In this document: piece after piece, positions 63,330 through 64,000 of the stretch | Position numbering within the stretch: the stretch's first letter is position 1 | Layout: each line of letters begins with the position of its first letter | From: Oceanobacter sp. 1_MG-2023 | Lineage (GTDB): Bacteria > Pseudomonadota > Gammaproteobacteria > Pseudomonadales > Oceanobacteraceae | Assembly (NCBI RefSeq): GCF_030689025.1 | Contig: NZ_JAUYWA010000005.1 | Span: forward strand, 1-64,000 | Reading direction: 5' to 3' | Length of the DNA: 64,000 bases | Program-made: the position numbers and the translations under genes | The notes under the pieces: generated by a model | What the model was told of the DNA's origin: nothing | The model's input: the letters and a program-made list of their open reading frames with translations, nothing else | The model's database searches: none

Positions 63330-64000
63330 CTAATCGATACTTTCCAGCACCAGACTGGAGCGCAGCTTGGCCTTGTCCCGGCCTGGAGGCGCACCAAAGA
63401 CCTTGTGATAGTCGCGGCTGAATTGCGACGGACTTTCATATCCGACCCGATACCCGACACTGGCCACTTCATGATCGGTCAGTAACAGCCGCCGGGCAGC
63501 TTGCAGCCGTATCTGCTTCTGGAACTGGACCGGTGTGAATTGGGTAATCGCCTTGAAATGACGATGGAACGACGCCGGGCTCATGCTGGCCATGGCAGCC
63601 AGATCGGCGACTTTGAACCCTTGCTGATAATGACTGCGCATCCAGGCCGTTACCCGGCCAATCCGCGCGGTATCGCTATCTTCCATACCGATTTGTTGCA
63701 ATGCCGCCCCCATTGGAGAGCGTAACAAACGCCAGCAGATTTCCCGCCGCAACAGGGGCTCCAGCACCGCCAGGTCTTGCGGCTGATCCAATAACTGCAA
63801 TAAACGCAGCAAGGGATCGATAAGATCGGTGGGTAATGCCGCCGTCGACAAGGCCGACGGCCGTTCAGCCAGTGGCGGGCACGCTGCTTGTCGTGGCGCA
63901 GTCGCTAATGCCGACGCCGGGGCGTGCAGCAATAACTCCGCCACCATTTCCGGGTCAAGCGCGACGCTGAAAGCCACATACGGACAGTTGGGACTGGCCT
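63330..64000 (-). CDS. AraC-family regulator with AraC_N domain (truncated by window edge)
   Basis: The frame remains open to the right edge (ASPNCPYVAFSVALDPEMVA precedes the first internal start codon), so the true start is beyond the window. The visible part contains the end of an AraC_N sensor domain (LIDPLLRLLQLLDQPQDLAV, LEPLLRREICWRLL). A C-terminal double helix-turn-helix follows (KVADLAAMASMSPASFHRHF, EVASVGYRVGYESPSQFSRD). The regulated genes are not identifiable from the part seen. Confidence 0.9.
   Translation of the reverse strand, partial: ASPNCPYVAFSVALDPEMVAELLLHAPASALATAPRQAACPPLAERPSALSTAALPTDLIDPLLRLLQLLDQPQDLAVLEPLLRREICWRLLRSPMGAALQQIGMEDSDTARIGRVTAWMRSHYQQGFKVADLAAMASMSPASFHRHFKAITQFTPVQFQKQIRLQAARRLLLTDHEVASVGYRVGYESPSQFSRDYHKVFGAPPGRDKAKLRSSLVLESID

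Overview
The window looks like a chromosomal segment of a free-living, probably marine or host-associated, gammaproteobacterium. Its type I-E CRISPR repeat resembles the Vibrio cholerae classical-biotype repeat as I remember it. The gene content is dominated by scavenging of nitrogen-rich osmolytes and nucleobases: putrescine, trimethylamine, purines, betaine-like compounds and probably trigonelline. The genus is an inference only; an Oceanospirillales-type bacterium would fit. No rRNA, tRNA, transposase or phage gene was recognised.

Layout. 1-1774: distal part of a type I-E CRISPR array (29 spacers), running off the left edge; its cas genes and leader are not in the window. 1835-17575: polyamine island. 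It holds a LysR regulator with a PatD paralogue, a complete ydcSTUV-patD operon (putrescine import and 4-aminobutyraldehyde oxidation), a cysteine hydrolase, an EamA exporter, a yefM-yoeB toxin-antitoxin pair, a class III aminotransferase, gabD and a puuB-like oxidase. 18141-19981: trimethylamine monooxygenase and a small cupin.

20378-46827: a large purine island. It encodes a BMP-type receptor, a 2OG-Fe(II)-type oxygenase, allantoicase, PuuE allantoinase, a GntR regulator, ureidoglycolate lyase, a urate/xanthine permease, a RutR-like TetR regulator, a two-component system and the operon xdhA-xdhB-xdhC-uraD-uraH-guaD-puuD. A BMP-type ABC transporter and an 8-oxoguanine deaminase follow. Together these convert guanine and 8-oxoguanine through xanthine and urate to glyoxylate and urea. 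A xanthine phosphoribosyltransferase (60979) and a Tsx-like outer-membrane channel (61913) lie 14 kb away. They are tied to the same island by shared palindromes of the form CTGACCGNTYGGTCAG, which resemble RutR operators. The main promoters carry these in pairs, with a TTTTGCT element at a fixed distance.

47500-59540: a second catabolic island, controlled by a different shared palindrome (TGGTATACCA followed by TAATACA). It contains a BCCT transporter, DUF1330, RibBX, a FadR-type GntR regulator, a carboxymuconolactone-decarboxylase-like protein, two aldehyde dehydrogenases, a flavin reductase, an alpha/beta hydrolase, a DUF1185 protein, an AraC regulator and a luciferase-like monooxygenase. 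This set matches the Acinetobacter baylyi trigonelline pathway (tgnA-E) and would feed succinate semialdehyde and methylamine into metabolism. The right end has a betaine/choline-type binding protein, gpt, the Tsx-like porin, a NYN nuclease-like protein and an AraC regulator cut by the window edge.
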